Numbered from the stretch's first letter, positions 39,021-49,159 are shown. The stretch: DNA of 64,000 nt from CAYYGL01 sp964471235 (GCA_964471235.1 CAYYGL010000002.1:1-64000); one strand, 5' to 3'. Numbers and translations are program-made. Notes: a model not told the origin generated them from the letters alone.

Positions 39021-40150
39021 TCCGCCTCCTCCCATACTTTTTTGATGAACGATAAATCCCGATAGCCCTGTATCACTATTTGATCGTCAATCACTCGAAA
39101 AGTTACGTTTTTTAAACGCAAAGCTTCTGAAACGCGGTCTGTTTCCATTTCCCCGAGGGCTGCAATGCCTTCGCCGATTAACAGCGGGGCAATAAACACC
39201 GCCAGTTTGTCGAATAGCCGTTCCTTTACGAAAGAGGTAAAAACAGCCCTGCCACCCTCCACCAGAACGGATGAGATGCCCATTCCGGCTAATGCTTCTA
39301 AAACGGAAGCAAGTGCCACTCCCGTGGCGGGATGGTCGGGAACTTCTTTCACCAGGATGCCTCTTGCGGTTAATACCTCCCGCATCCCCGGATTGGAACC
39401 GGTGGAGGTAAACAAAATGGTTCGTTCCCGATAGTCATCCTGAAAAAGATGACGCTGGAGGGGCAAATCCAACGTGCGGGACAATACCACCCGGTAAGGT
39501 TGGCGTCCCTCCGAATAGCGAACCGTTAACCGCGGATTATCCCGGCGAACCGTGTTGCTGCCCACCAGCACCGCATCAAATTGATGGCGCAATTGATGTA
39601 CCTCCCTCCGGGCATGCTCATTGGTAATCCATCTGGAATCACCGCTTCCTGTGGCTATACGCCCATCCAGCGACATGGCAATTTTTAACAACACAAACGG
39701 CAGCCGAATCTGACTGAACTTGAAATAGATCTCGTTTAAAAAAGCCGCCTGCTTCCCCATAATGCCAATTTCAACATCAATGCCCGCTTCCCGCAATTTT
39801 TGAATCCCCTTTCCGCATACGTGAGGATTGGGGTCAATTGTAGCGATAACGACCCGTCGTACCCGTTCACGAATCAGTCTATCGGTGCAGGGAGGATTAT
39901 GCTTTTTTCCCGGGAGATGAACACAGGGTTCCATGGTACAATATACCGTGCTGCCGGCAACTGAATCGCTGGCGCTTTCAATTGCACACACCTCGGCATG
40001 TTTGTCCCCATAGCGGGGATGAAATCCCTCCCCAATAATGCGTCCCTCTTTCACAATCACAGCACCTACCATGGGATTGGGCGAGGTATAGCCCCGTCCT
40101 TTTTCGGCTAACTGTAACGCCCGTGTCATATACTCTTTGTCTGTCACCAA
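39005..40150 (-). CDS. ribD: Bifunctional deaminase/reductase RibD
   Basis: A 381-residue RibD. The N-terminal cytidine-deaminase-fold domain (1 to about 145) has the zinc motif HAEVCAIESA and the PCVHLPGKKHNPPC cysteines. The C-terminal reductase domain starts LPFVLLKIAMSLDGRIATGSGDSRWI. It carries out the deamination and reduction steps after GTP cyclohydrolase II. First gene of the rib operon, 137 bp after the riboswitch terminator. Confidence 0.97.
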   Translation of the reverse strand: MVTDKEYMTRALQLAEKGRGYTSPNPMVGAVIVKEGRIIGEGFHPRYGDKHAEVCAIESASDSVAGSTVYCTMEPCVHLPGKKHNPPCTDRLIRERVRRVVIATIDPNPHVCGKGIQKLREAGIDVEIGIMGKQAAFLNEIYFKFSQIRLPFVLLKIAMSLDGRIATGSGDSRWITNEHARREVHQLRHQFDAVLVGSNTVRRDNPRLTVRYSEGRQPYRVVLSRTLDLPLQRHLFQDDYRERTILFTSTGSNPGMREVLTARGILVKEVPDHPATGVALASVLEALAGMGISSVLVEGGRAVFTSFVKERLFDKLAVFIAPLLIGEGIAALGEMETDRVSEALRLKNVTFRVIDDQIVIQGYRDLSFIKKVWEEAECLPG

Positions 40151-40287
40151 CTACCCCGGTTAAGTAGGTTAAGGGTATAGGGAATAAGATGTGTTGAACT
40201 TATACCTTACACCTTACACCCTAATACTTCTTATTTACGGAGAAAGAGATGCCGGTGGGAGAATAGATAGACCAAACCCACTCCGTT

Positions 40288-40319
40288 AAAAAAAAGCCCC
40301 TGACGAAAAGACAGGGGGC
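40288..40319 (-). terminator. Riboswitch-controlled terminator before ribD
   Basis: On the minus strand a GC-rich stem (CCCCTG with CAGGGG, loop TCTTTTCGT) is followed by eight T residues. It directly follows the FMN aptamer and precedes ribD, so it is the expression platform: FMN binding should favour termination. Confidence 0.88.
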
Positions 40320-40346
40320 AGCGGAGAACGGATCATACCAATGGCG

Positions 40347-40507
40347 ATCTTCTCCCATCCGGACTATACCGTCGGTACCGGAATTCCACCGGTTCAGCCC
40401 AGCACCCAACTTCAACATTCTCTACTCAGGATAAAACAACCCCAAATTCATTGTTGAATTTGAGTGCTGAGGTCACGGACTTTCACCGCCGGTCAGGAAT
40501 TCCCTGC
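40347..40507 (-). promoter_or_regulatory. FMN riboswitch (RFN element)
   Basis: On the minus strand the conserved RFN blocks are present in order: GGAATTCCTGACCGGCGGTG then AAAGTCCGTGACC at the 5' side, ACCGGTGGAATTCCGGTACC in the middle, and GACGGTATAGTCCGGATGGG followed by AGAAG at the 3' end. The variable arm between them is moderately long. Reads in the same direction as ribD-ribE-ribBA-ribH and is followed by a terminator. Confidence 0.97.
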
Positions 40508-41003
40508 ACTTAAGCCCGGATTTGAGAACATCAACTTTACAGAGTCAACTATGGCAACCGGACTTAAATGCTGGGTCACCTTGCCCCGAAGATCGTATCT
40601 AATTTATCAGAGAGGTCATGAATAAGCAAGCGGTTTGTTGGAATCATTTCTGCCCGGAGCAACGGATGTCCATTCCCTGTGGAACGAATTGGTGATGGAT
40701 ACGCCGTAATGTGGAAGGAATCCGGGAGACGGGCTATTGAGGGAAAACCCGCCTGGGATAGCATTCCCCTTCAACGTTGAGAGCACCATAAAAGAGGGTT
40801 GAACGTCCATTCCCTCCCCATCTCTGTGCAAACCTTGCTCTCGATATGAAAAATTTTCACTATCAAAAACGAAGACCATCCAAAGGTGCTCTTTTTCTAA
40901 ATACTATATTTTCAATCAAATAGAGCGTTTCTTCTCCCGGCATTTCCCGGATTACGGACGTGGTATGATCGTTGCCTGATGATAGTTTTTGAGGAGAGTG
41001 TCA

Positions 41004-42020
41004 ATGATCAAATTATATACCAGACATCCGGGGTTCGGGGCAATATTTTTTTTGTTATTCCTGGGGTGTATGCCTACCCTCTGGCAGCAGGTGGATATTG
41101 CCGAGCGGCGGGGGGATCCCCGGGAAGGAATTCGTTTAATCGAGCAATATCTTTCCCTGCATCCAAAAGATGCCCGGGCATATTTCAAATTAGGAGAATT
41201 ATACGCCCGGGTAAAAAAGTGGGATGCCATGACGGAGGCCTTCCGGGCATGTGTTCAGGCAGACTCCCGCTGGCAGCCGGATGCGGAATCTGCCCGGGAA
41301 CGCTATTGGCGGAAGAGCATCAATGCCGGGGTGCAGGCGCTCCGGCGCAACAATGCCCGAACCGCCCAAACCTTCTTTCATGATGCCGTACAAATTCACC
41401 CCGGCCGCGCCCTCTCTTTCCGCCTTTACGGAGAAGCCCTGTTAGCCGACCGGGATACCAGCGCAGCGCTAACACAGTTTCGAAACGCCTTTCATCTAAA
41501 AACGGAAGACCCGGTGGTTCTCCGCTACCTCATGCGGCTCACTTATGCTGCCGGGGATGATACGGCGTCGGTTCACTACAGCCAATTGCTGTTGAAACAA
41601 CTGCCGGAGGATGCCGAGGCGCTCCGCCTTACTGCCTACAGTTTTGACCACTTGAACAAGGTGAGCAAGGCGGTTGAATTTTATGAGAAGGTCAATGCCC
41701 GGGGCGATCGCCCGGAAGACCTGCTCGCTTATGCGGCATTCCAATACCGGCAGGGAGAATATGAGAAATCGATTGCTTTGACCCGCCTGGCGAACTCCCT
41801 GGGCGCCGATTCATTACAATGCCTGAATGCCATTGCCCAATGCCAGTTGATGCTGAAAGATTTTACGGGATTAAAAGACACCGCTCACACCATGTTAACC
41901 GCCAATCCGGATGATCTGACGGCATTACAACTCCTGCAAATTGCCTTTGCCGCTCTGGGCAATACCCGCAAGGTAAAAGCCATCGCGGCACGCATTCATC
42001 AATTGTCGCCGCAGCCTTAA
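41004..42020 (+). CDS. TPR-repeat lipoprotein
   Basis: A 338-residue protein with an N-terminal lipoprotein signal (GAIFFLLFLGC, cysteine at about residue 22) and successive tetratricopeptide repeats, for example ARAYFKLGELYARVKKWDAM, ALSFRLYGEALLADRDTSAALTQFRNAF and AEALRLTAYSFDHLNKVSKAVEFYEKV. GAGGAGA lies 7 nt before the ATG at 41004. It should sit on a membrane in the envelope and hold partner proteins. It is the first gene of the 41-53 kb operon, 15 bp before the surface protein gene. Confidence 0.85.
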   Translation: MIKLYTRHPGFGAIFFLLFLGCMPTLWQQVDIAERRGDPREGIRLIEQYLSLHPKDARAYFKLGELYARVKKWDAMTEAFRACVQADSRWQPDAESARERYWRKSINAGVQALRRNNARTAQTFFHDAVQIHPGRALSFRLYGEALLADRDTSAALTQFRNAFHLKTEDPVVLRYLMRLTYAAGDDTASVHYSQLLLKQLPEDAEALRLTAYSFDHLNKVSKAVEFYEKVNARGDRPEDLLAYAAFQYRQGEYEKSIALTRLANSLGADSLQCLNAIAQCQLMLKDFTGLKDTAHTMLTANPDDLTALQLLQIAFAALGNTRKVKAIAARIHQLSPQP

Positions 42021-42035
42021 CCAGCAACTTTCAAG

Positions 42036-45000
42036 ATGATGCAACGAACTCATTCAAACACGCTTATTCGCTTTGCCGGTCGCTCATACATCCGGTGGCT
42101 GCCGTTGCTCCTGTGCAGTTTCCAATTTCTGTATGGGCAGATGCAGGTGGTATCCACTCAACCGGTATTGGCTGCCGTCGCGGTTGACCCGTTTAGCCCT
42201 CCCGCTATCACCTTCGATCGGGCACTCGATACAACTTCGCTGACGCCGACTTCTCTGCACATCTCCGGCAGTCAGCATGGTGCATATAACTACGCTTTTC
42301 AGTTTGCCGACAGCACCAACACCCTGTTTCTTACCCCACTACCGGGCTTTATCAATGGCGAAACCATCACCATCACTTTAACCACACAACTCAGGGCTGC
42401 CGATGGCTCGTCTTTGGCATCTCCGTTTCAATTTTCTTTTCGCATCCAACCATTCCAGGGAGATGTTCTTTCCGGCGCACTGGCATCGCTCGACATCCCG
42501 CTCTTCACCACCGACGCTCAGCCAGCCGGCATGACGGCAAGCGATTTTAACAATGACAATTTCCCGGATGTGGCGGTTATCAACAGCACTTCCAACACGT
42601 TAACGATTCTGAGCAACCAAACCCCGCAGTTTCGCACCCTCACCCTGGGGGCATTTCAACATTATTCCACCGGTATTACCCCGCTGGATATTGCGGCAGC
42701 GGATTTCGACAACGATGGCAACCCGGACCTGGCGGTGGTTAATTTTAACAGTAACGATGTGGCATTGTTCTGGGGGCAGGGAGATAACACCTTTACCACC
42801 CCTCCGGAGCGGATTCCCGTTGGCGCCCGTCCCACTGCCATAGTGGTTCAGGATTTCAGCGGTGACGGCACTCCGGATTTTGCCGTGACCCTATCAGCCG
42901 CCGATCAGGTGAGTATTTTCCGAAATGACGGCAACCGTCAATTTTCACTTTCAAGCCAGCTATCAACCGAAGCCAGCCCCCTTGCCCTGACGGAAGGAGA
43001 TTTTGACGGCGACGGTGACCCGGACCTGGCGGTTGCCAACAATGGCGCACAAACCATCTCGGTATTTCGAAATCAGAATTTCCAGGGATGGGACCCCCTG
43101 CCCTCCCTGCCCCTTTCCCAGCGACCGGTTGCNNNNNNNNNNTGCCCTTACCTGGGGAAACGTGTTCCAATCCACTCCAAACCCGGCAGCCGACCGCTTC
43201 CCTGAGTTAGTCGTACTTGCGTCCAGTCTGACGTTGCTGGGGAATCCCACCGGTACCGAAATCAGCGAATTGCAAATTTTTACCTATGACAGCCTCTCGG
43301 CCGCCTTTTCCTCCCAACAGCAAATTCCTATTGAAGGCGGCGTTCCGGCGTTTTTCCTTGCCAATATGGATTTCGACCGTTTGAACGGACAGGAAAACGA
43401 CAGGGATCTGGACTTGATGATTGCTGACTACACCGGCGGTAAAGTTCAGTTTTTGACGAACCAGCAAAACACCGGTTGGGAGACGCAATTCCACGAGCTG
43501 GCGCTTGCCGAAAACCCCCGCACCCTGATTGCGGCAGATTTCGACCGGGACGGGGATGAGGATATTCTGTTCAGCCGCCATTTTCAGGACACCCTCTCTT
43601 TGCTAATCACCCCACCGGATTTGTTTAAGCCGCCCAACGACGGCTTGTTGATTGACTTCGGGGATGTATTTGTGGGCGATACTGTCGGGGTGGATGTGCC
43701 CTTCGGAATCAATACCACTCTGGACTTGCAGGTGCAGCTCACACTCCAGGATAGTATTCATTTCAGCGCTCTGCCGCAATCTTTTGTTCTGGAGAACGGT
43801 CACCCCCGTTTGGTGCGTTTTACCTTTCAACCGGCGGATACCATTTTTTACCAAACCCTCACCCTGGTGGATACCGATCATCCCCTTCAGCGCCAACCGG
43901 GTGTGATTACCCTGCGGGGACAGGGGGTTGCCGCCCACATCTCGGTGCAGCCGCTGCTGCTGGATTTTGGCATCGTGCCGCCGGGATTTACCAAAACCCT
44001 CGATTTGCAGGTTCGCAACAGCGGCAACGGCTCGCTGGTAATTTCCGATTGGGAACATACCCTCCCGCAATTTCAGACGCCGGCAACTCCGGCTTCCGTT
44101 GATCCCCACAGCAGCCAGGTATTTCCGATTTCCTTTGCACCCGATACCCTGGGACAATTCCGGGATACGTTGTATATCGTCAGCAACGACCGGGCTTTCC
44201 CCCGGGTGGCAGTAGTACTTACCGGGCAATCCAGCGACGGCAAGCCGGTAATCACATCACCGGATACCGTCACCGCAGTGGAACATCAATTCTTCAGCTA
44301 CCAGGTAACGGCCGAGGATCCGGAAGGACAGCCGCTTACCTTCTTCTATTTTAACCTTACCGATTGGCTGCAAGTACGGGCAGACAGCGTATTTGGTACC
44401 CCTCCGGAAGGCGCTTCCGACACCCAATTCCGCATCATCGCCAGTGACGGTTTTTTGCAGGATACCCTGAATGTTTACGTTCGGGTGATTCCGGTAAATG
44501 ATCCGCCGGTTTTTACACCGGTTCCCCCACAGGTGGTTACTGAATTGGAGAATTTAACGTTCAATGTGATTGCCAGCGACCCGGAAAATGAACCGATTGA
44601 AATTACCGCGGAGAACCTCCCGACAGGTGCGCAGTTCAGCCTGCCGGATTCCAACCGGGGAGAATTTAGCTGGTCGCCCCCTCTTGGCAGCGCCGGAACT
44701 TACCTGGCAACCTTTAAGGCGCAGGAAAAACAATCCAAGCCGCCTCTCTCCGCTATGCTCACGGTAGAAATTCAAGTCATTGCTAAAAAACCGGATTTGC
44801 AAGTGCGTCAACTCCGGGTGTTTCCGGAACAGCTTCATCGGGGCGAAACCGGCACCATCGAAGCGGTTCTTGCCAACCGGGAAGCACCGATAACCGGTAG
44901 TTTCCGGGTTCAGCTTCAGGTGGATGGCAGCAGCGTGTTCGATTCTACCCTTTCCGGGATGGCACTCAATGAGGAAATTCCCCTGCATTCAACCGCCCGG

Positions 45001-45393
45001 TTTACCCGGGTGGGTCAAATTCCGGTCAGTGCGGAAATCGATATCGGGGATGCCATTGCCGAGACCGACGAGACCAACAACCGGCTGGAAATTATCGTAC
45101 CGGTTGAACCGGGGCGGTTGATTGTTCGCCCCAACCCATTCACCCCCAACGGGGACACCAAAAACGATCAGGCCGGGTTTGATATGCAGCAACTAACCCT
45201 GACCGCCCCCCGGCTCACCATTTTCGATATCAACGGCAGGGTCATCCGCTCCCTCAACCGGGTGCGAAATCATCAATTCCTCTGGGACGGCAGGGATAAC
45301 GACGGTAAGGAGATGCTCCCCGGGGTATATCTCTATGTGTTACAGGATGGATCAAAAAATGTGGCGAAAGGTTATGTGGTATTGGCGCGTTAA
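42036..45393 (+). CDS. Giant FG-GAP/CARDB surface protein with T9SS-like C-terminus (spans assembly gap)
   Basis: One gene interrupted by ten N. The 5' part (42036 to gap) encodes a signal peptide (LLLCSFQFLYGQ), an Ig-like segment and FG-GAP/VCBS units with calcium-loop motifs (DFNNDNFPDVAV, DFDNDGNPDLAVV, DFSGDGTPDFAV, DFDGDGDPDLAVA). After the gap, in another frame, come more such units (DFDRDGDEDILF), Ig-like choice-of-anchor domains, two cadherin-like units, a CARDB domain (PDLQVRQLRVFPEQLHRGE) and a C-terminal sorting domain with FTPNGDTKND and a FlgD-like end (FLWDGRDNDGKEMLPGVYLY). The frame change is explained by the unknown gap size. It is probably exported to the cell surface. The next gene, PorP/SprF, overlaps it. 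Confidence 0.82.
43133..43142. other. Assembly gap (10 N)
   Basis: Ten consecutive N inside the surface protein gene. The reading frame differs on the two sides, and FG-GAP repeats flank it, so the gap probably reflects a repeat that could not be assembled. True length is unknown. Confidence 0.98.
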
Positions 45394-47158
45394 CATATTG
45401 CTTCTGCTGATAATGCTCCTGACGGGAAATACGGTCGGGCAGGTGGGGCAAAGCTACTTTTCAGCAGACCCGGCAAATCTATATGAATGGCGCAGCAGTA
45501 TGGTGAACCCTTCCATTGGTGTGTATCAGAACGGGGCACTGGAAATGGGCTTTAAACTGCTCCATCTCGGGTTTGCGGATAACCATGCCGCCCGCTTTAA
45601 AGCCACCTACCTGGTCGTCAACCTTCCCCGGGTGCTCCCGGAACGGTTTGCTCTGGGCATCCACACCCAATTGTTTACCACCCCTATCGTCCAAGAAGCA
45701 TCCCTCCGGTTAAATCTGGCGCGGCCGTTTCTGAACCGGTTCTCCCTGGGTATTTCGCTGGGTTTTCTGGGATTATCCTACGATCGCAGTCAATTCGACC
45801 TGGTCGATCCCGACGATCCGGTTTTCAGCGGCGGCACTTCCCGCTGGCAGCCGGATATCGGCATTGGCGCAACCCTGTTTGCTTCAACACCGGTGCTAAT
45901 CGGCATCGGCATCAACCATCTCAATCGTCCGGCAGTTTCTTTAAACAGTAATGATTTCCGTCTGGAGCCCACGGTGACCATCGGGGTCGCCTTCCGACTG
46001 GGCGGCATTACAATGCTCAGCAGCAACCGGCGCACCGGCAGAGAGAGTCTGCCCGGCGGCAGCCTCCAATGGGTAGATGAAGCTACCGGCATGATACAGG
46101 CGGGGTATGGAGACCGGGCGATGTGGCTGCGTTCTCGCTTGCGGGTCAAAGGGAATCTCAGCATTGGCTACGGGTTCAGCTATCCCCTCGGGGGGTTAAG
46201 CGGCACCAGCCTCGGTTCCCATGAGGCAATTCTGGTCTATGAGTTCAACCGTATTCGGAAACTGCCATCCTTAGATATTCCCGAACCGGACTGGGAGCCT
46301 TATCTTCCGGAAACGCCCCGGGTTTATCTGGCACCGCAATTTTATCCTCTGTCAGCAACAGAGCGGGTAACCATTTATGAGAAACGGTTACACCGGGAAA
46401 TCCGGGGTAGTCTCTCCCCGGAGGTGCTTGCCCGGTTATCGAAACTTGACATCGGGTCGCTGGACAGCTCTTTTGTGGCGGAGCTATTTCCGGATTCCAT
46501 CCTGCAGAAGGTAAATGAGGATAGTTTACCTCCCCGGGATTCACTCATTTATTCGCCTGGTTATCGTCAATCCCTCCAGCGCCTCCGGAAAGATTTACAG
46601 CAACACCCGGTGGAGGTTACCCTGATCACCCCGGAGAATCAAAAACGGCGCGCCATTGCCCTGAAGCGCTACCTAAAGCAGGCACTGAAGGATTCCGCCA
46701 ACATCACCATTTTACAACCGGTAAATCCAAACGGTAAACAGGGGTCGGAAAATCATCCCTCGTTATCACTGGCTGATCTCCTGCGCAGTCAACGGATGGT
46801 GTTGTTTCGACCGGGAAAAATCCGTTTCCGGGTGTATTCTGTAAAGGCAGACCGTCTAACTCCCTGGTCGTTGGTGGTGGAAGATGCCCGGGGAGAAGTT
46901 GTTTGGGTGTATGATGGGAATTCGACGACAAAGGTGATTGATTGGGATTGGCGCCGGAACAACGGGGAAATTATTGAACCGGGATTCTACCGCTATTATA
47001 TCCGCTGGTTCGATGACAATGGCAGGGAGTTTCATTCCCTGGCGCACACCATTTATGCCCGGAAATTTACCCGGGATGTCCATATCCGGATTTCCCCGAG
47101 ATATGAAAGCCCGGGAACAGAGATAGATAAAATCGGAATCATTTTAAACAAACAATAA
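45359..47158 (+). CDS. PorP/SprF-family type IX-linked outer-membrane protein
   Basis: A 599-residue protein (start at 45359, AGGATGG 8 nt before). After a signal peptide (LLLIMLLTGNTVGQ) comes a PorP/SprF-type beta-barrel: SSMVNPSIGVYQNGALEMGF, the RFALGIHTQL and RFSLGISLGFLGLSYDRS strands, and GIGINHLNRP. The barrel ends near residue 300. A C-terminal extension of about 280 residues follows, ending in a FlgD-like Ig fold (VDW-type DWRRNNGEIIEPGFYRYYIRW). PorP/SprF proteins assist surface attachment of T9SS cargo with type B C-termini, and the cargo-like protein is encoded directly upstream, overlapping by 35 bp. Longer than the usual PorP (about 310). Confidence 0.85.
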   Translation: MWRKVMWYWRVNILLLLIMLLTGNTVGQVGQSYFSADPANLYEWRSSMVNPSIGVYQNGALEMGFKLLHLGFADNHAARFKATYLVVNLPRVLPERFALGIHTQLFTTPIVQEASLRLNLARPFLNRFSLGISLGFLGLSYDRSQFDLVDPDDPVFSGGTSRWQPDIGIGATLFASTPVLIGIGINHLNRPAVSLNSNDFRLEPTVTIGVAFRLGGITMLSSNRRTGRESLPGGSLQWVDEATGMIQAGYGDRAMWLRSRLRVKGNLSIGYGFSYPLGGLSGTSLGSHEAILVYEFNRIRKLPSLDIPEPDWEPYLPETPRVYLAPQFYPLSATERVTIYEKRLHREIRGSLSPEVLARLSKLDIGSLDSSFVAELFPDSILQKVNEDSLPPRDSLIYSPGYRQSLQRLRKDLQQHPVEVTLITPENQKRRAIALKRYLKQALKDSANITILQPVNPNGKQGSENHPSLSLADLLRSQRMVLFRPGKIRFRVYSVKADRLTPWSLVVEDARGEVVWVYDGNSTTKVIDWDWRRNNGEIIEPGFYRYYIRWFDDNGREFHSLAHTIYARKFTRDVHIRISPRYESPGTEIDKIGIILNKQ

Positions 47159-47172
47159 ATGGGGGTCATACG

Positions 47173-48636
47173 ATGATGAACAACACCTTACAGGGAATTT
47201 TATTCCTATTGGTGATGGAACTTCCCGCTATAGCCCGGGGAGCCATCCCGGACGCCATGCAGTCGCCAGGCAAGATTACGGATATTACCTCCTTCTGGGC
47301 GATGGCGCGGCTGGGCGGCGGCATCGGATATGTCATCATGGGAGTACTGGCAGTTGGCATTTTTTTAATCATATACAAACTTATCGAACTGGTGTTGGAC
47401 AAACGACATTCCGCCACCTTGCTGAGAATTTCGTTTCAGGATAAATCCATCACTGATATTGAGGATCTGGTGCGAGGAAATGGCGGTTCCTTGTTAAAAA
47501 ACGCCATCATTCATCTAATCGATTTCTTTCGCGCCGGCGGAAATGCCCGTGATATGCATCAGGAGCTCATCGAATTTTTGGACAGTGAACATGATAAATT
47601 CGAAACCTACCGCAACTGGCTGAGCTTCCTTTCCGATTCCGCCGGCGCCCTCGGTTTATTGGGAACGGCATGGGGGGTTTTTCTAACTTTTTTTGGTGGA
47701 AATCTGGACTCGGAGAAAATCCTGAATGGCATGGGGGTGGCGCTCATTACCACCCTGCTGGGTCTGGTGGTCAGTCTCATCATTAACTTCTTCAGTACCC
47801 AACTGTATAGTGCGTATCAAAATCGGTTGAGCCTGGTAAGCAAAAAAGGGGATGAATTCCGGCTGCACCTGTTTCGGATGGCAAACAGCAGCAATCCCAA
47901 AGAGATAAGCAATCACACGCCCTATTCCCCCGGCATTCCGACCTCGGCAACGCTGAGTCCCCCAAATGTTCCGGCTCCACAGGGGTCTGCGAAAAACAAC
48001 GGGATGCCGCAGTTGCAGGTTCTGCAAATCAAGACCCGGGAAATACCGGTTCGTAGTGTCATTCGCAGTGCAATCCAATTAAAGGTATTGGAAGGAACCG
48101 GAAACCCGGTGGAAAAAGCAACCCTCATCTTAAAAACCGAAGGTCCGTTAATGTTGAGCAGTGACGGAACAACCCGGACAAAAATTTTCTCGGATGAGAA
48201 TGGTGAAGCGACAATTGACTTGATTTCCGGAGCAGAAATAGGAGCAGCCCGGCTGCATTGTATGATTGCCGGTTTTGAAGATGAGAAAAAAACAATACCC
48301 TTTTTGATTCTGCCCGGGGAAGCGGAAAAACTGCTGGTTGTCAGCGGGAATGACCAGGCTGGTCTGGTTGGCAGCGAACTCCCCGAATCGTTTAATGTGA
48401 AAGTAACGGACCAATTTGGCAATCCGGTCGCCAATGCACCGGTTCAGTTTAGACTAACCAACGGTAGCGGCATCCTGGATGGCAGTAACCACCATGTGGT
48501 AAAAAAGAGCGACGCCAATGGTATTGCCCGGGCGCGGTTGGTATTGGGGAAGCAGCCTGGATTTCACACGGTGGTGGCTTCTTTAAACGGTAATAAAAAC
48601 ACCTCGGTAGTATTCCGGGTGTTATGCAAAGCCTGA
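47173..48636 (+). CDS. ExbB/TolQ/MotA-type proton channel with C-terminal Ig-like domains
   Basis: A 487-residue protein. Residues 1-24 look like a signal peptide. TM1 is about 51-75. TM2 (150-174, LSDSAGALGLLGTAWGVF) and TM3 (185-212, GMGVALITTLLGLVVSL) carry the family GLLGT and TT motifs with the channel threonines. After a linker rich in Pro/Ser (245-280), two Ig-like units follow (about 300-385 and 386-485); the second has VTDQFGNPVANAPVQFRLTNG and NGIARARLVLG, typical of invasin-type Big_1 domains. In the canonical topology the C-terminus of ExbB is cytoplasmic, an odd place for such domains. It lies 14 bp after porP and 18 bp before the first ExbD. Confidence 0.85.
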   Translation: MMNNTLQGILFLLVMELPAIARGAIPDAMQSPGKITDITSFWAMARLGGGIGYVIMGVLAVGIFLIIYKLIELVLDKRHSATLLRISFQDKSITDIEDLVRGNGGSLLKNAIIHLIDFFRAGGNARDMHQELIEFLDSEHDKFETYRNWLSFLSDSAGALGLLGTAWGVFLTFFGGNLDSEKILNGMGVALITTLLGLVVSLIINFFSTQLYSAYQNRLSLVSKKGDEFRLHLFRMANSSNPKEISNHTPYSPGIPTSATLSPPNVPAPQGSAKNNGMPQLQVLQIKTREIPVRSVIRSAIQLKVLEGTGNPVEKATLILKTEGPLMLSSDGTTRTKIFSDENGEATIDLISGAEIGAARLHCMIAGFEDEKKTIPFLILPGEAEKLLVVSGNDQAGLVGSELPESFNVKVTDQFGNPVANAPVQFRLTNGSGILDGSNHHVVKKSDANGIARARLVLGKQPGFHTVVASLNGNKNTSVVFRVLCKA

Positions 48637-48654
48637 AAACCCAGGAGGTCGTAA

Positions 48655-49074
48655 ATGCCCGGTCCCCGAAAAAAGTATCGCAGTAATTTGTTTATCCGGT
48701 TAATCGATGTTGTGCTAATTCTGCTCTTTGGTTTCATCGCTATTTCCGAGATTGATATTCGCAGTCAAATTAAGCTGGCAAAAAGCACCACGGTACCGGT
48801 GACAGCCCCGGACAAAGAGGTAGTGGTTTACGTGGGGGTGTTACCGGACGGACGATACCTGGTGGAGAAGGAAAGTCGGGTGGTGGATCAACTTGAGGTA
48901 CTGGCAGGCTACCTGCAAAACAAACGCAGCCTGTTTTCATCGAATCATACCCGTTTGAAGGTACGTATCCGAACCAATTATAATGCCCCGGTAAAATATG
49001 CCTTTGCAGTTGTGAACCTTTGCCAGCGTTTAGGAATTCCAGTAGGACTGGATGTGGTGCACCGGAAGGGGTAG
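48655..49074 (+). CDS. ExbD/TolR-family protein (first copy)
   Basis: A 139-residue protein: short cytoplasmic N-terminus, one TM helix with the essential aspartate (LIDVVLILLFGF, D about residue 18), and a periplasmic ExbD/TolR-like domain of about 100 residues. GGAGG stands 7 nt before the ATG. In ExbB-ExbD motors the TM aspartate carries protons. It follows the ExbB-like gene by 18 bp, so the two should form a stator complex. Confidence 0.85.
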   Translation: MPGPRKKYRSNLFIRLIDVVLILLFGFIAISEIDIRSQIKLAKSTTVPVTAPDKEVVVYVGVLPDGRYLVEKESRVVDQLEVLAGYLQNKRSLFSSNHTRLKVRIRTNYNAPVKYAFAVVNLCQRLGIPVGLDVVHRKG

Positions 49075-49159
49075 AAAATTGTGAGCGGCGAAGGGGGGAG
49101 TGGGTTAGAGGTAGTTTCGCATAAATTTGAATATCCGAGATTTATATGGAGAATCTAAC

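Larger units (their letters stand above)
40151..41003. other. 853-bp divergent spacer holding the FMN riboswitch
   Basis: Between ribD (minus) and the TPR lipoprotein gene (plus). It contains the riboswitch and terminator listed separately (40288-40507). The remaining 490 bp (40514-41003) show no supported gene. A TATGAT near 40963 might be a -10 box for the plus-strand operon, but no good -35 precedes it. Confidence 0.5.

Noticed and set aside
40616..40879. 87-codon minus-strand frame upstream of the riboswitch
   Set aside because: No ribosome-binding site, no hydrophobic or domain pattern, no family recognised; treated as noncoding spacer.
40955..40970. Promoter (TATGAT) for the motor operon
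   Set aside because: A -10-like hexamer alone is weak evidence and no -35-like hexamer lies at 16-18 bp.
43003..43132. Upstream extension of the second surface-protein frame before the N gap
   Set aside because: In that frame the residues before the gap are unrelated to FG-GAP repeats, while the other frame carries clear repeats. The frame switch results from the arbitrary gap length.
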